Positions 1 to 11,701 are shown, counted from the first letter of the stretch. The stretch: DNA of 64,000 nt from Dugong dugon (GCA_030035585.1 CM057481.1:6783128-6847127), one strand, 5' to 3'. Program-made: numbers and translations. The notes: generated by a model from the sequence alone, not told the origin.

Positions 1-660
1 AGGAAGGAAGTTAGTTGTAGCGGTTACTCATAACTACTTTGAGGAGATAGTTTGTTTTCCCTTCAGCATTTGGGATTGGTTGACTACAGTTACATGATTC
101 TCAGAAGCTGTGAGGGTACTTTAAGAATAATAAGGAGACTGGCTAAATGCTTTAGGCATTATGGAGCCATAGTATACCAAGTGTGTTATTGTTAATTCAC
201 GTTGCTAGCCCACCCTTGTAAAAGCAGCCCAGGGGCCATAAAGACACATACTGTGAGTACATATTAAAACAACCCACACAACTCGCTCCAGTGGCAGAGG
301 GTAATTGAATATTACTCTGGCTTCCGAAAGGCTTGGATGCAGCTAGCTAGAAATGGTATCTTCTGTGGCTTTTCTTTTCTAAAACTGCTGTGAAGAAAGA
401 ACTGGCTCTAAACGCGTCATCTCTGCTTCCACAGTCTGTGCGCTGGCCTGCAAAACAAGATTCTCGTGCTGCAATCCCTGGGTCTGAGCTGGTCCGCTTG
501 CCTTGTCCTCCTTTTGGCCAAACCATCAACACAGCATTTGCTTTTCACTAAGGGACATGGGAGTACCACTTATTTTGGTATCTTACCAAAAATAATAAAA
601 ATATTCTGTCAGATGATCTTAGAGTCCTCTGTTTAATTGCGTATTTTTAAGTGATAAAAA
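1..660. other. Single-copy-looking DNA
   Basis: I recognise no repeat, RNA gene or exon here. The short open frame on the minus strand near 347-532 resembles no family I know and has no supporting features. Confidence 0.4.
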
Positions 661-866
661 CCAGTAGAAAATCAGTCTTTGAGTCAATTCCAACTCAGGG
701 CCACCTGACTTGTGTCATAGAAGAACTCTGCTCCACAGAGCTTTCAGTGGCTGATTTTTCAGAGAGAGATCCTCAGGCCTTTCTTCTGAAACGCCTTTGG
801 TTGACTTGAATCTCTCTCTTTCCACTTAGAAGCTGAGTGATTAACCATTTGTACCACCCGGGGATT
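661..866 (-). mobile_element. AfroSINE-type SINE, family B, antisense
   Basis: Read on the minus strand this is a tRNA-headed SINE. It begins with a degenerate 'gggtggtacaaa' head, has a tRNA-like B-box region, a middle part with 'agaaaggcctgaggatc', and the RTE-like 3' end 'gagttggaattgactca'. The layout matches the copies at 7,655-7,850, 23,986-24,185 and 44,129-44,348. It is degraded, so probably an older insertion. Confidence 0.75.
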
Positions 867-1458
867 TTCCCTAAAAGTTTGACTACTTTCAAGATTCCTT
901 ATTAGCCAAAGAATTTACTATTTTAATCAGGAGGCTGAAAGAACTTAATTCATTTCAAGAATACCAGCTGCCTTCTGTTTAACATGGACACATTGTCCTT
1001 GCGTCGAGTTTTCTTTCAGTTACAAGAGACTCTAAGCTCTGGTTATTTGTTCCGTCTATTATGCAAACAATGAAATAGATATTGAGCATTGTTTAGGTCC
1101 ATTAAGGGAGCCAAGATTTCACGGTGCTGGCTTGCCAGTAGTATCAGGGCCTAGGAATTAGTATTTTGTATTGAATGTCTCCCAAGAGGGCCACAGACAG
1201 AGCAATAAAAACCTAAAAATAAGTAAATATAATGGGAAAATTAGATAGTTATTTGTTGAACAGAATAATAGCAGAGTGAGCAATATGGGTAGATAAAGCC
1301 TAGATAAATAAACTATTTGAAAGTCCAAATTTTTCTATTCAACCTTTGTTAAAATTATGGGAAAACAGCTCTAGTTTCAGCTGGCGGTTTAGGAGAGCCT
1401 TTAAAGAAGCTGTAGACTTAGCACTTAACCTTCTGTTTAGAACATGTGTGGTCAGTAT
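867..1458. other. Single-copy-looking DNA
   Basis: AT-rich sequence with no recognisable repeat, exon or RNA gene. Confidence 0.35.
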
Positions 1459-1775
1459 TAGGTGTTGTTAGTTGCTGTCCAGTGGAGCCCGACTCATGGG
1501 GACCTTATGTATAACAGAACACAAAAAGGTTGCCAGGTCCTGTACCCTCTTCATGATGGCCGGTATGTTGGAGCACATTACTGTGGCTACTGTGTCAATC
1601 TGACTCTTGGAGGGTTTTCCTCGTTTTCATTGGCCCTTTTCTTTACCAAATGTGATGTCCTTTTCTAACAGTTGGTCTTTCCTGTTGGTGTGTCCAAAGT
1701 AAGTGAGCTGAAGTTTCACCATCCCCGCTTCTAAGGAGTATTCTGGTTGTGTTTCTTCCAGGACTTAACTTGTTA
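1459..1775 (-). mobile_element. RTE (BovB-like) LINE 3' end, antisense
   Basis: On the minus strand this corresponds to the last part of the RTE reverse-transcriptase region and its 3' terminus, the same segment as 48,512-48,955 and, in sense orientation, 49,860-50,150. Landmarks in common include 'ttgttagttgctg', a 'tataacagaac' stretch, 'tgatgtccttttc' and 'attctggttgt'. It is 5'-truncated, non-coding and visibly diverged. Confidence 0.75.
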
Positions 1776-1779
1776 CAGA

Positions 1780-2150
1780 AAATGATTAAGAGCTCAGACC
1801 TTGAACTTAAATTCCTGGGTTCACATACTGCTCTGCCACGTAGCTATGTGAACTGGGGCACATTACTTGTACAAGGGCTGATAATAATAGTAACTAAGGT
1901 TGTGGCGCAGTGGTTAAAGAGCTTGGCTGCTAATAAAGAAATCAGCAGTTCGAATCCACCAGCCACTCCTTGGAAACCCTGTGGGGCAGCTCTTCTCTGT
2001 CCCATAGAGTCACTATGAGTTGGAATTGACTCAATGGCAACTAGTTAAGGTTGTTGTGAGAATGACATGAGTTAGAAAATGAAAAGCTCTTAGAACGTGC
2101 CATGTGAGTTTGTCGTTCTTATTGTTATTGCGATAATAATAACAGCAGTG
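1780..2150 (+). mobile_element. MIR SINE, split by a younger SINE
   Basis: The left part (about 1,785-1,900) matches the MIR core, with a 'ctctgccac..agctatgtgaact' stretch and 'ataataatag'. The right part (about 2,045-2,150) resumes with 'ggttgttgtgagaatgacatgagtt' spread over the expected MIR positions. The two halves are separated by the SINE at 1,903-2,042. Confidence 0.75.
1903..2042 (+). mobile_element. AfroSINE-type SINE, family A, inserted in a MIR
   Basis: The copy has a tRNA-like head (A-box-like 'tggcgcagtggttaaagagc', B-box-like 'gttcgaatccacc'), the family A body 'ccttggaaaccctgtggggc', and an RTE-like 3' end 'tatgagttggaattgactc'. Flanking 11-mers at 1,892-1,902 and 2,043-2,053 (aactaaggttg / agttaaggttg) look like a decayed target-site duplication. 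Confidence 0.85.
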
Positions 2151-2159
2151 ACCAACTAA

Positions 2160-2630
2160 CCCATACTTAACTACCTTGGCATCACAACTTTATCTCTTAG
2201 ACTGCTTGCTAACAGCTTTCCTGTCATAGAGGAAGGTTTGGTGAAAGTATTATTTTCAAGGATAGTTGTATCAAAAGTTTAAGGCTGTATGTTTTCGTCA
2301 TTAAAGGTGAAGTTGGTTAAAATTTTTTTCAAGTCAAAAACTGTTCATTTAAAGCTGTAAACTCTGTTTATCTTAGGAAGTTGAATTTTCTTATAAACTC
2401 TGTTATAATTAACACGTAGCCTATGACCTAACTTAACTGATCCTGTTATAATTCACTTAGCAGTATACGTACAGGAATTGAGCATTTTCTTTCTAAATTA
2501 TCAATATTATATCAAAGCATACTTTACTGCATAAAATCTGTTTAAGTAATATTTTAAATAACTATTTCTGAATGATTTAATTTGAAGTGTAATCTAATAC
2601 CTTGTTCTTTCAAAAGCCATAATCTAATTT
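2160..2630. other. Single-copy-looking AT-rich DNA
   Basis: No recognisable element. The sequence is AT-rich with short A and T runs. Confidence 0.3.
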
Positions 2631-2639
2631 CTCATGCAG

Positions 2640-2935
2640 TGGTTCTTAAACTTTTTGGTTTCAGAACCCCCTTGGTACTCCTAAAAATTATTGAAGACCT
2701 CAAATAATTTTTGTTTACGTGGTCATACCTATTAATATTTACGATATTAAAAACTGAACTCAAGACATTTTAATTAGTTTTAAATTAATTCATTTAAAAA
2801 TAGCAATGATATACTCAATACACAGTAACATAATATTTTTATAAAAAATAACCATATTTTCCAAAACAGTTATTGAGGAACATGGCATTGTTTTGCAGTT
2901 TTTCAAATCTCTTTGATGTGTGGCTCATTATGTTA
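2640..2935 (+). mobile_element. Probable non-autonomous DNA transposon (MER/hAT-like)
   Basis: The start 'cagtggttcttaaactttttgg' followed by 'agaacccccttgg' and a long AT-rich body with 'ttccaaaacag' and 'aaatctctttgatgt' resembles a common mammalian hAT-type MER element. I cannot name the family with certainty and terminal inverted repeats are not clear. Confidence 0.5.
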
Positions 2936-2999
2936 ATTAAATACAGTTGTGAAAACTGCCACAAAAAAGAAATTACAGGATCCCATGAGAAGTATAAAA

Positions 3000-3412
3000 G
3001 AATACCTAAAGTATTCTTGCTGCTGGTGGGGTAATTCCCTCAGCAAGTGACATGAATTGAGATCTGAGTGTTGAGCAGGAGGTAACCAGGCAAAATGAGA
3101 GACAATGTTGCAGGCAAAGAGAACAGCAGGTAGGAAGGCTTTGGGGGAGTGGGGGCAGGGGGAGGAGCTTGATGCATTTGGATAATGGAAGGAAGGCTGG
3201 TGAAGAAGAGATGCTGGGGCCACCATGTGAAGCTTTGCAGTCCATGTGGACAAGCATGGGTGTTATCTCAAGAACAAGGAGGCACCATTAAATGACATTT
3301 AGACAGGGTGGTGGTGGAGATGACATGACCCAATTTGCATTTCTTAAAATATCGGTCTGGCTGCTTATGGAGAGTAGTCTGACATGGTGGGAAGAATAGA
3401 TATAGGAAAACA
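3000..3412 (+). mobile_element. L2-like ancient repeat
   Basis: Phrases such as 'ttgagatctgag', 'aggcaaagagaacagca' and 'gagatgacatgacccaattt' followed by 'ggtctggctgct' match the pattern of the abundant LINE-2-associated repeat of mammals. The segment 3,308-3,352 recurs as a perfect inverted copy at 4,941-4,985, reported as a finding. An A-rich run follows at 3,417-3,440. Confidence 0.55.
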
Positions 3413-3439
3413 GGTAAAAAAAAAAAAAAAACAAAAAAA

Positions 3440-4800
3440 CTCTTGTCACAGAATATGCAAGAGACAATATATATTTAGGAGCTAGTACAAAGTGGAACGC
3501 GTGAGTGATTGGATATGGTAATATAATATATATATAATATAAGCTCAAGGTAGGTGACTTGTATTCTGCCTTTTCTCCAGTTCGTCCATTTTCATCTAAC
3601 ACACGTGTTTTTGTTCTTAAATCTAGCAAACAAATGATCACTTTAGACCATGAAGCAGTAATTCTCTGTTTGAACAAGGAGCTGGGATTAGTTATCGCTA
3701 CCTGGGTAGACACTGAGGAAGCGGGTCATTACTTATTCTTTCAGAATCATGGCATTTTTATATTCTGTTACCATCATTTGGATTGTGCAAAACTGCTTTT
3801 GAAAGAAATGATGTGGAATGTTAATGCTCTGAAACAGCCATTACTTGAACTAGTATTTGTTTAGCAGGGGAAGCTTTCACCCTTTTCCCTCTTTTGTTCA
3901 TTTTCTATTCTCAGAGTTGGGTTAGTTGGATAAGATGGAATCTGTCCATCATAACAGTAGCCATCCTGCGTATCCAGATGTTGGGGAGTTTCTGCCAGGA
4001 AGGGAAGACAGCTGTTTGGAATGGGAAGGAGTAGAGGATACTGCAGAGCATGTCAAGAGTTTTATCAGGGGAGCAAGATGACAGTTGGTAGCAGGAAGGG
4101 GTGAGCAGACACTGGAACAAACTTGGAAAAATCAGTTATTTTTGTGGCTTTGGTGATCACATAGGACATTCAAAAATGCTTTGTGTTATAGAATCCTGCC
4201 TTTGTCTGGATTATGTATCCAGCCAGCCTCGCTTAAGTACAAACCATAGGATTAGCAGATTGTAAACCTGCTGGCATCAGTCAATACTTATCAGCCTGTT
4301 ATTAGATGGACAGGCAGTACAGCAAGTAGTTCCATAAATGGCTTGTGGTAGTTTTTACCTATGATTCTAATATATTTGGGACACTGAAATATTCTATCAA
4401 CTCCAGTGAAGAAACAGAGGACAACATATCACTATTAAAAATTACTTCAGACACGTGGTAAAAGAAAATATGTTTTTAGGGTTTTTTACCTTTTTAGTGA
4501 ACTAGTATTTTAGTTTTGATATTATCTCTGGGGGAAAAAAAAAAACAAAACCGAAAACAGAGAGATATATTAGGGAAACAGCTTTGACTCTCAAAGAGTT
4601 GCGTGTAGCTGGCCTAGAGAGGTTCTTTAGGACTGTCTTCTGAGGGTGCCCCAGAAAACCTTCTTCAAATTGTCCACAGTTTCTGTATAAACTGTATTTT
4701 GTTTTTGAAATGTCTGAAAATTCAATGTAGCATGTGATCTCATGAGCAACGGACCAATACTACCTGTTCTCTTTCACGGGGAAAACTTTTAGTTGGTGTT
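3440..4800. other. Single-copy-looking DNA with an unassigned open frame
   Basis: A 101-codon frame on the plus strand at 3,559-3,864 is the only sizeable open stretch. It resembles no protein I recognise, has no obvious splice context and is probably chance. No repeat is recognised in the rest. Confidence 0.3.
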
Positions 4801-4817
4801 ATGAACGTGTTTGTGTG

Positions 4818-4820
<3 letters not shown>

Positions 4821-4864
<44 letters not shown>

Positions 4865-4873
4865 CGCGTGTGT
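4821..4873. repeat. (TG)n microsatellite with CG-rich end
   Basis: About 18 perfect TG units run from 4,821 to 4,856, followed by an alternating 'cgcgcgtgcgcgtg' end. The purine-pyrimidine alternation could favour Z-DNA. The peptide-like open frames on the other strand are by-products of the dinucleotide repeat. Confidence 0.95.
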
Positions 4874-4940
4874 CTGCATGGGTCTTGATATCCCTTTGAT
4901 TGCTGTGGACCACACATGGAAAATGTGTTGTTATTGTTAG

Positions 4941-5001
4941 ATATTTTAAGAAATGCAAATTGGGTCATGTCATCTCCACCACCACTCTTTCTAAACGTCA
5001 T
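4941..5001 (-). repeat. Inverted copy of an L2-like segment
   Basis: Positions 4,941-4,985 are the exact reverse complement of 3,308-3,352 (45 of 45 bases). The similarity continues with three mismatches to about 5,001 / 3,293. The other edge stops abruptly at 4,941 / 3,352. Confidence 0.9.
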
Positions 5002-5003
5002 CT

Positions 5004-6299
5004 TGGCTTAGGAAGAGGGGCTTGATGTGGCATGTGTTCACTTTATTATGACAGTGTGTGCTAAATACTTACAGTGCGTGTTATTATTTATCACAGTAAT
5101 TGATTGACCTTTAAAAAGTCGCTTAGTTTTGGGAAAAATATTCACAAATCACTCAAAAAATTATTATTCTTAATTACTATTAAATGTTCCCTTAAAGATG
5201 ATTGGAAATTTTGTGTTACCAAGTCCAAGAATTATACATGTTATATGTATGGAAGTGGAAAAGAAATTGCATGGAATAATCTTTAAATATTATTAAATAC
5301 TTAAATAGGATTCTAAATGTTAATCCAGGTGACTACTAGAACTATTCACTTTAATTAAACAGCCTATTCAGGCATTCACAAGGTAGGCTCATCCATACTG
5401 CAGTAGATGGGTAGGTAGATATTTCTTATTTCTTATGTGCATATTTGACACTGGTGTGGCTTTTAGAGGCTTCGATAGTTCATGCAGGCTCTTCAGAATT
5501 CTAAAATTCTGAGAAGCATAGCTTAAATATTTATATGTAACTTAAGAACTCAAGCATAGAAAACTATATCTTTTTTTTTTTTTTTGTAGAACTTTTCCCT
5601 GCAAAATAACATTAGGAAAGGCACCCTGGTAAAGTAAAAATAGTGCTGGATTGAGATATGAATTATCTCAAATTTAGTCCAGGTTTGCAGTTTAGGAGTT
5701 GTTCATCTTTAGTAAAATGAGGTGATTGGGCTAATGCGGGTTTTTTTGACTGTATGTTTTTTGGTTTGGCTGTCCAATTCCTTCCAACAAAATCAGATGT
5801 AAAACCCTCAAATAAGAAAGAGATACAGGGTGAGACCTTCTGTCTGTAGTGAAGGTAAGCCTAGGGTCTTACCGGCTTACTCTCCCCTCCATCTCCCCAT
5901 CCATGACCACCCAACAGCCTTCCACTCCATGAGATAAATCTGCACAACCCCTGTGTTTCACACATCACGGACCTTGAAACTTGACTTGCAATTTTTCAGC
6001 TCTAGAAGTCTTTTAGTATAGGTTAACTGCTTTCAATTTATTGCTAAGAGATATGGAATGTGGATAGACATGGTTTCTAACAATGATAACGTTTAAACTG
6101 ACATGCCCTTGACTCTCTTACAGTGCTGATACTCTGAGCAATTTTTATCTGCTAGTTAGGTGATCACAATCAACTAATGGAATCCTGAAGGGATATGTTT
6201 GGAATCAGGAATGATGCCTACCATAAAAATTCTGGTGAGTTTCTGCCTAATCATGAGGCATGTATTAAGGAGATGTTATGGGAAAGTGTCTTGCCGGTT
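5004..6299. other. Single-copy-looking DNA
   Basis: No recognisable element apart from a T run near 5,571-5,586. Short open frames here lack any homology I can recognise. Confidence 0.3.
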
Positions 6300-6955
6300 T
6301 CTCATACTCTGGTGGCTTCCATATTGTTATGATGACAAAAACTACGCCCCTGGTATTTCAAATGCCAGCGGGGTCACTCATGGTAGACGGGTTTCAACAG
6401 AGCTTCCAGACTAAGAGGGACTAGGAAGAAATGACTGGCAATGTACTTCCAAAAATTAGCCAATGAAAACCTTATGATTCACAGCAGAACATTGTCTGGC
6501 TCGTTTGTTTTGGGCACGTCATCAAACCAAAAATGAAACCCTTTGCTGTCGAGTCGATTCTGACTCATAGTGACTCTATAGGACAGAGTAGAACTGCTCC
6601 ACAGGGTTTCCAAGGCTGTAAATTTTTAACGAAGCAGATAGCCATATCTTTCTTTTACGGAATGGCTGGTGAGTTAGAACCGCTGGCCTTTTGGTTAGCA
6701 GCCAAGTGCTTAACCACTACACCACCAGTGCACATCATCAGGAGGGATCAATTGCTAGAGGAGGACATTGTGTTTGGTAAAGTAGAGGGCCAACAAAGGC
6801 ATGGGACACCTTGGTCAGGTGGATTGCCACAGTAGCTGTAATGATGGACTCCAATATGCTGGTGGTTGTGAGGACTAGGCAACATTTTGTTATGCTGAAC
6901 GTGAGACCACCATGAGTCGTACTCAACTAGACAGCAGCTAACAACAGCAGCATGG
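6300..6955 (+). mobile_element. RTE-tailed non-autonomous element, split by a SINE
   Basis: The left part (6,300-6,524) contains 'cagagcttccagactaag', 'aaaaattagccaatgaaaac' and 'acagcagaacattgtctgg'. These are shared with 19,928-20,485 and 36,281-36,692 (both reversed) and with 22,785-23,098. The right part (6,730-6,955) resembles the RTE 3' region ('atcaggagggatcaat', 'ggacattgtgtttgg', 'gtggattgccacagtagctg') and ends in 'agcagctaacaacagcag', an RTE-like tail. A family A SINE interrupts it. Confidence 0.75.
6525..6729 (-). mobile_element. AfroSINE family A (long form), nested
   Basis: This is an antisense family A copy with the extra internal segment ('aagcagatagccatatctttc') found in the long form. 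The head, read in reverse, is 'ggccttttggttagcagcc' and the RTE-like end is 'gctgtcgagtcgattctgac'. A target-site duplication of 11 bp flanks it: gcacgtcatca at 6,514-6,524 and gcacatcatca at 6,730-6,740, one mismatch. Confidence 0.9.
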
Positions 6956-7654
6956 TAAAATGTAAAGATGGCTGTTGGAAGGATAGTGATAAACATCTGT
7001 CATTGGCATCCATTGGAAAATTCTTTCTTCCCTATTCCTTGTGGTTCGGGTGGAATTGACAAGCATAGTGTCCTGTCTGCATAGGAGTGGGAGTTTAACT
7101 TGGGTCTTTGCAGTTTTGATGCCGTAGGCATATGGCCGGGTATCTGATTCATGAAGCTGGTGCATTTCCTAAGCAGGGGCAGTCAGAGCCTCTCATAGGG
7201 TTGGATATATGCAGGGAAAAGGCTTGAGATAGAAAGCTGTGGGCCCAGGCTTACAGAGCTTGCTTGGGGAAGAAGAGTATGAGAAAACAGTAAAAGATAA
7301 TCAGAGACAAGCAAGATTGGAAGGTGGAAAAACAAGGAAGAGAGAGCAAGAAAGGGTACAAGCCGTGATCTAGATTAGCCTGATGCTACATCTAACTTTG
7401 GAATGCCTGTATATGAGGCAGTTCATTCCCTTTCTAGTTTAGCTAGTTTGGTTTGCATTCTTGTCGTCTGCAACCAAAGAGTCTTGAACGAGAAACACAA
7501 GAAAACATTCAAGAATGCAAAAGTTGGCATATTATAAAACGCCATGTACTTTGAGGGAGAGACAGATCCCTCTCTTTTGTTTTGCTTTCAAGTTGGGTGG
7601 AACCGTCTCAGAATGTTAAATATATGTTCCCCAAACACTAGACTAGTGGCAACT
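6956..7654. other. Single-copy-looking DNA
   Basis: No recognisable repeat or exon. A purine-rich stretch lies at 7,260-7,370. Confidence 0.3.
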
Positions 7655-7850
7655 GACTGCCATCCAGTTGATTCCAACTCATGGCTACCCCAGGTAGGTC
7701 AGAGTAGAACTGCGCTCCATAGGGCTTTGGGTGGCTGGTTTTTTGGAAGTAGATCCTCAGGACTTCCTTCCAGTGTGCCTCTGAGTAGACGTCAACCTCC
7801 AACCTTTCAGTTAGCAGCCGAGCACGTTAACATTTTCACTACCTAGGGCT
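7655..7850 (-). mobile_element. AfroSINE family B, antisense
   Basis: The antisense landmarks are present in order: 'ccagttgattccaactcatgg', 'agagtagaactgcgctccat', 'ttttttggaagtagatcctc' and 'ttagcagccgagcacgttaac'. This is a nearly full-length but diverged family B copy. Confidence 0.85.
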
Positions 7851-7852
7851 TC

Positions 7853-9479
7853 TAGGGATAGAAAAATACCTAAGATAGGCAGCTGGTCTACTCTGGAGAA
7901 TCTCCAGGCAACTGTTATTTCCTGATCTCTTGGAAAGCCATTAGTGCTCAGGATTGCTCCAGCACTTTTTGCAAATCTTCTGTTTCATCCTAGTTTCTTT
8001 TGTTTGATCCCTATTAGTTTCCAGCCCCAGTATTGCTTTCTTTCAGATGTGTTGCAGATCATATTTATTTTCCTAAGCCAGATAATTGCAGTTGCTTTCC
8101 ACGTAGATTTTCCCCCCGTCTTCTTACTAGTTCCTTAGATTTTTCTTTAACTCCTCAAGAGACCACTTAGTTGGCTTCAAAGATACTTTCACTTACTCAT
8201 ATGTCTCTGTTACGGTAAAATCAAGAGTTAAGTGCCTGAGATGTGTTTTTTTTGAGAAATGTACTTTTCTATTCTAAGAGGAGATAGCTCAAGAGGTATC
8301 ATCTGTCTGAACCTCTATTATCGGGGTCTTGGGAGTCTTTCTTCTGATACATAGAGAAGATCTGCTATAGCGAAGCCTTTTAAATCCAAGACAGTGTCCT
8401 CAACTTGTTTCCATATTTAGATACCTTTGATCCTTCCAACCAATGGATACCATTTGGCTTCTTGGCTGCATGTCCCTATGTTGACAAGTGCCTTGGAGTC
8501 TCATTCTTTGAAGACCGTTTTGTGGCTAGAAGCAGGGCTTGTTTTTAAATACATCCCATACCTTAAACTGCCTTTCGCTGGTAGTACTGAAATCCAAGCT
8601 GATGAGGGAAAACTAGAATGACAGCACATGTTTAAGAAGGATTTTCTGTGTGGGGACTGCAGAGAGCGTCGGCAGCTTAGGAAGAGGAGCTGGGGATGAA
8701 TGTGACGTCTGCTGTTGGACAGGCACAGACCTGACATATTTCAACTTGGGGGAATTGAGCCGCTGCACTCTTTTCTTGGATTATAAATGTGATGAATGAA
8801 AGAGAGCATGCTGTATAAATAAGTATATACAGTGACACCTGTGAGAGCCGGGACTTGACAGGACTACTCTGTTTTCCCAGGTCTGGCAAGTTTTCCACCT
8901 TTTCCAGGGTACAGTCTTACCACTATTCCATGGTTCTTTCTTAGTGGAACATACTTGCGTTTTCCTTCTCTGACATGTTTCTGCCTTACACAGGTTCCAG
9001 CTTTTGCAGGCTTTACTGTATGTGTAGATACCTATTAAACATACTTCCATGTTAATACACACACACATTGGCCTCGGCATATAAAAATAAACAACAGCTG
9101 AAGGACATCAAGACGATAACATTAGAGGCAAAGGTCTGTGGAAGAAGCTAAGGCAACTCATAGAAGAGTCTTTAGGAGTGTGGCTTTGCAGAATCAGACC
9201 ACCCTAGCCTCATTGACTTTACCTATTTATTCGTTTTTAAACACACGCGCCCCCTAATGACTTTGCTTTATCCACAGTACGTGCACAGGAGTCTCAGAAG
9301 ATCAATAGCAATCTTACTATCAATAATATAATTACCATAAACAGTTTAAGACTTCTTCCCCAAATTACCGTGTTTTTAAATAAAGTCACTTGATTGGAAT
9401 CGTTCCTCTGTGTTTATAACACCAAGTGGATGTGAAGTTAGGTTCATCTATTTGATATTCAATTTATAGATACCGCTTT
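7853..9479. other. Mostly single-copy-looking DNA
   Basis: No element is securely recognised. The phrase 'cagtgacacctg' followed by 'tgagagc' at 8,829-8,848 recurs as 'cagtgacacctgctgagagc' at 15,844-15,863, so part of 8,830-9,050 may belong to an unrecognised repeat. No supported exon is present. Confidence 0.3.
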
Positions 9480-9690
9480 TTTAATAATTTAATTTTGTTT
9501 TATAATTGTGTAGAATATTTACATGATTCCAAATTCAAATCTATAAAACAAGCTATATTCAAAGAAATCTATCTCTGTCCCCACTCTCTTATTTTTTCCT
9601 CTCCCAAATTTTTAATAGCTTCTTTTTCTACTTTTTAATATAAACAATTACATAGATATACATTTTCTCTGTGTGTGTGTGTGTAACAGG
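9480..9690 (-). mobile_element. Possible old L1M fragment, antisense
   Basis: The stretch with 'tttacatgattccaaattca', 'ctatctctgtccccactctc' and 'tatacattttctctg' resembles the antisense of an old L1 3' region common in mammals. The match is from memory of the general pattern and is tentative. A short (TG)n run (about 9,672-9,683) lies at the end. Confidence 0.35.
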
Positions 9691-9949
9691 TCTTTATGTC
9701 ATGAGTAACTAGCATAGCGCCTAGACATATTACGGGCATGAAGATTCTTGCTGGAGAGAACTGAACTGGAATAGTTCTACTAACTGTGGCTTTATATTGA
9801 ATCAATTTTTTTCCTTTTACTACTTAGATATACTGTGCCTGAAAGAAGACATTTACATACACGTACATGTGTATATATGTATATATACTTACATATATAA
9901 TATACAGGCACATGCATTATATATACATCATCTATACATACACACATAC

Positions 9950-9951
<2 letters not shown>

Positions 9952-9991
<40 letters not shown>
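9952..9991. repeat. (TA)20 microsatellite
   Basis: Forty uninterrupted bases of alternating TA. They are preceded by a degenerate TA/CA-rich stretch from about 9,855, which also contains CATA-type units. Confidence 0.95.
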
Positions 9992-9994
<3 letters not shown>

Positions 9995-11701
9995 CATTGG
10001 GTCATAAGGCCTGAATAAGTTAGATAAATGTTTTTTATCATTTGTTTTTTTTAAGTACTGTTTTGAATTATCTACATAGAGTACCTTTATTCTGGGGTCT
10101 TCAATGTACTTTATAAGCATTCTTTCTGTCTCAGTGGAGTTAAATGGAAACCAGTACAAATTTCCAAAAGGCAGAATCACTGTGTTCTCTGTCACCCCAA
10201 TACTGCCTAAGTTTGTACCTGAAATATTGTGTGTGTTCTCTCAATATTTATCAAGTGAATGAGTGAATGCTATCTCCATTTTACAGCCAGTCATAGAAAC
10301 TTAGAGCTAACTGGCTCTCTAATGCTATTCAGCTAAAAGAAAAGTCTAAAACTTTTTACCAACCAAAAAAGGAAAAAACTCACTGGATTCCCTAGTGATT
10401 ATATTCTTTTATTTTCTCAGAGATGTACTTTTATAGTCCACAAACACAGAAAAACCAAGCTTTTGTGAAAAATAATAACCAATGCTTTGAAAAGATAGGC
10501 TATTTCTTAGCAGAGATTGAGAATATATATATCGTATATAAACGAATGAGTTGATTCTTAACGCAGGACTGATCCAGAAGAGGAGCTAAACTTAACTTAA
10601 ATTGCTCATCAAATGGGCCTGTCTTCACCTTCTTCCCATAATGTAGGCATTTAGGGTGTGCAATTTCCCAACCAAGCTTCAACAGTTTGATTTTTATACA
10701 GTGCTTCTAATTTCTGAAGATGAGTTTACAGTTTGGGGTAGGTGATTTTAGAGTACGCTTTGCTCAACTCAGACTTGGCAAAGGATCAAGAAATTTTGTC
10801 ATGTTCTGGAAGCCTGTATCTCTTAATAAGCTTCTCCAATAAAAATGTGAGTAAAATGTTTCATAAGATTTGGATTTTGCCCATGGCTGTTTGAATTTCC
10901 TCAGCGTAACACATCATCAGTATGACACGTCACGCTTGGCTTTGTCAGCAATTCCTGTACACAGAGTAAGTGTAAACACATTTAAAATGACAGATTTAAG
11001 TCTATCCCAGTACTGGAGAAACTGCTGGTAAAATGGCACGGGTAAAGCATTCCTAATAAAAACTGCATTGTCAGGTACTCACTGGATCTGGCTGGTGGCT
11101 TCCCTGTTTGTGGGACACCTGCATTCTTGTCTCACATGCTTCTCTCCCCCTAGCTCCTAGCCTTCCTCCAGTGTGAAATTTAGTGAGGTATCAGTCTGAA
11201 TTGTGCACAGAAAAATTTCAGAGTTTATTTGCAAAAAGAACGCAGTCTCTAAGAAGACATTCCCCCCTCACACCCTCACCACCAGCAGCCTGCATTTTCA
11301 CATTTTTATACGCCCACACACTTTTCCACGTGTTCTCTCTGGCATGCCAGAAAACATCGTATCAGAAAAGATCCCCCCGCTGCCGCCCGCACTCACCCGG
11401 GACAGTGAGTGGAATTTACATGTGGATTCCAAAGCTTTGTGACATTTTCTGAAAGTGTCGTATTGTTATATTGATGTGTATTTTTTTTTTTTTGGTTGTT
11501 GTTGGCTTTCTCTTTTTTTTCTTTCTAGATACTTACTGGCACACATACACATTTACTCACACTACCTGCTTATTTTAACTTATGTTGAGGTTGTGATTTG
11601 CTGGACAAAGAGACGAATCTGACCTTTCCAGCTGTGTTCTGAAAAATTTTTTTAAGTACTTTTTTTCCCAACTCCCTGCAACTCACTTTTAACCCACTAA
11701 T
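9992..11701. other. Single-copy-looking DNA
   Basis: No element is recognised. Two overlapping plus-strand frames at 11,183-11,452 have no recognisable domain and lie in C-rich sequence. T-rich stretches lie at 11,480-11,525. Confidence 0.3.

Noticed and set aside
3559-3864. 101-codon plus-strand frame, partly overlapping a minus-strand frame
   Set aside because: I do not recognise any domain, and frames of this length are expected by chance in 64 kb of this base composition.
4740-5001. Minus-strand frames with His-Thr repeats
   Set aside because: They are translations of the (TG)n microsatellite and the inverted repeat, not proteins.
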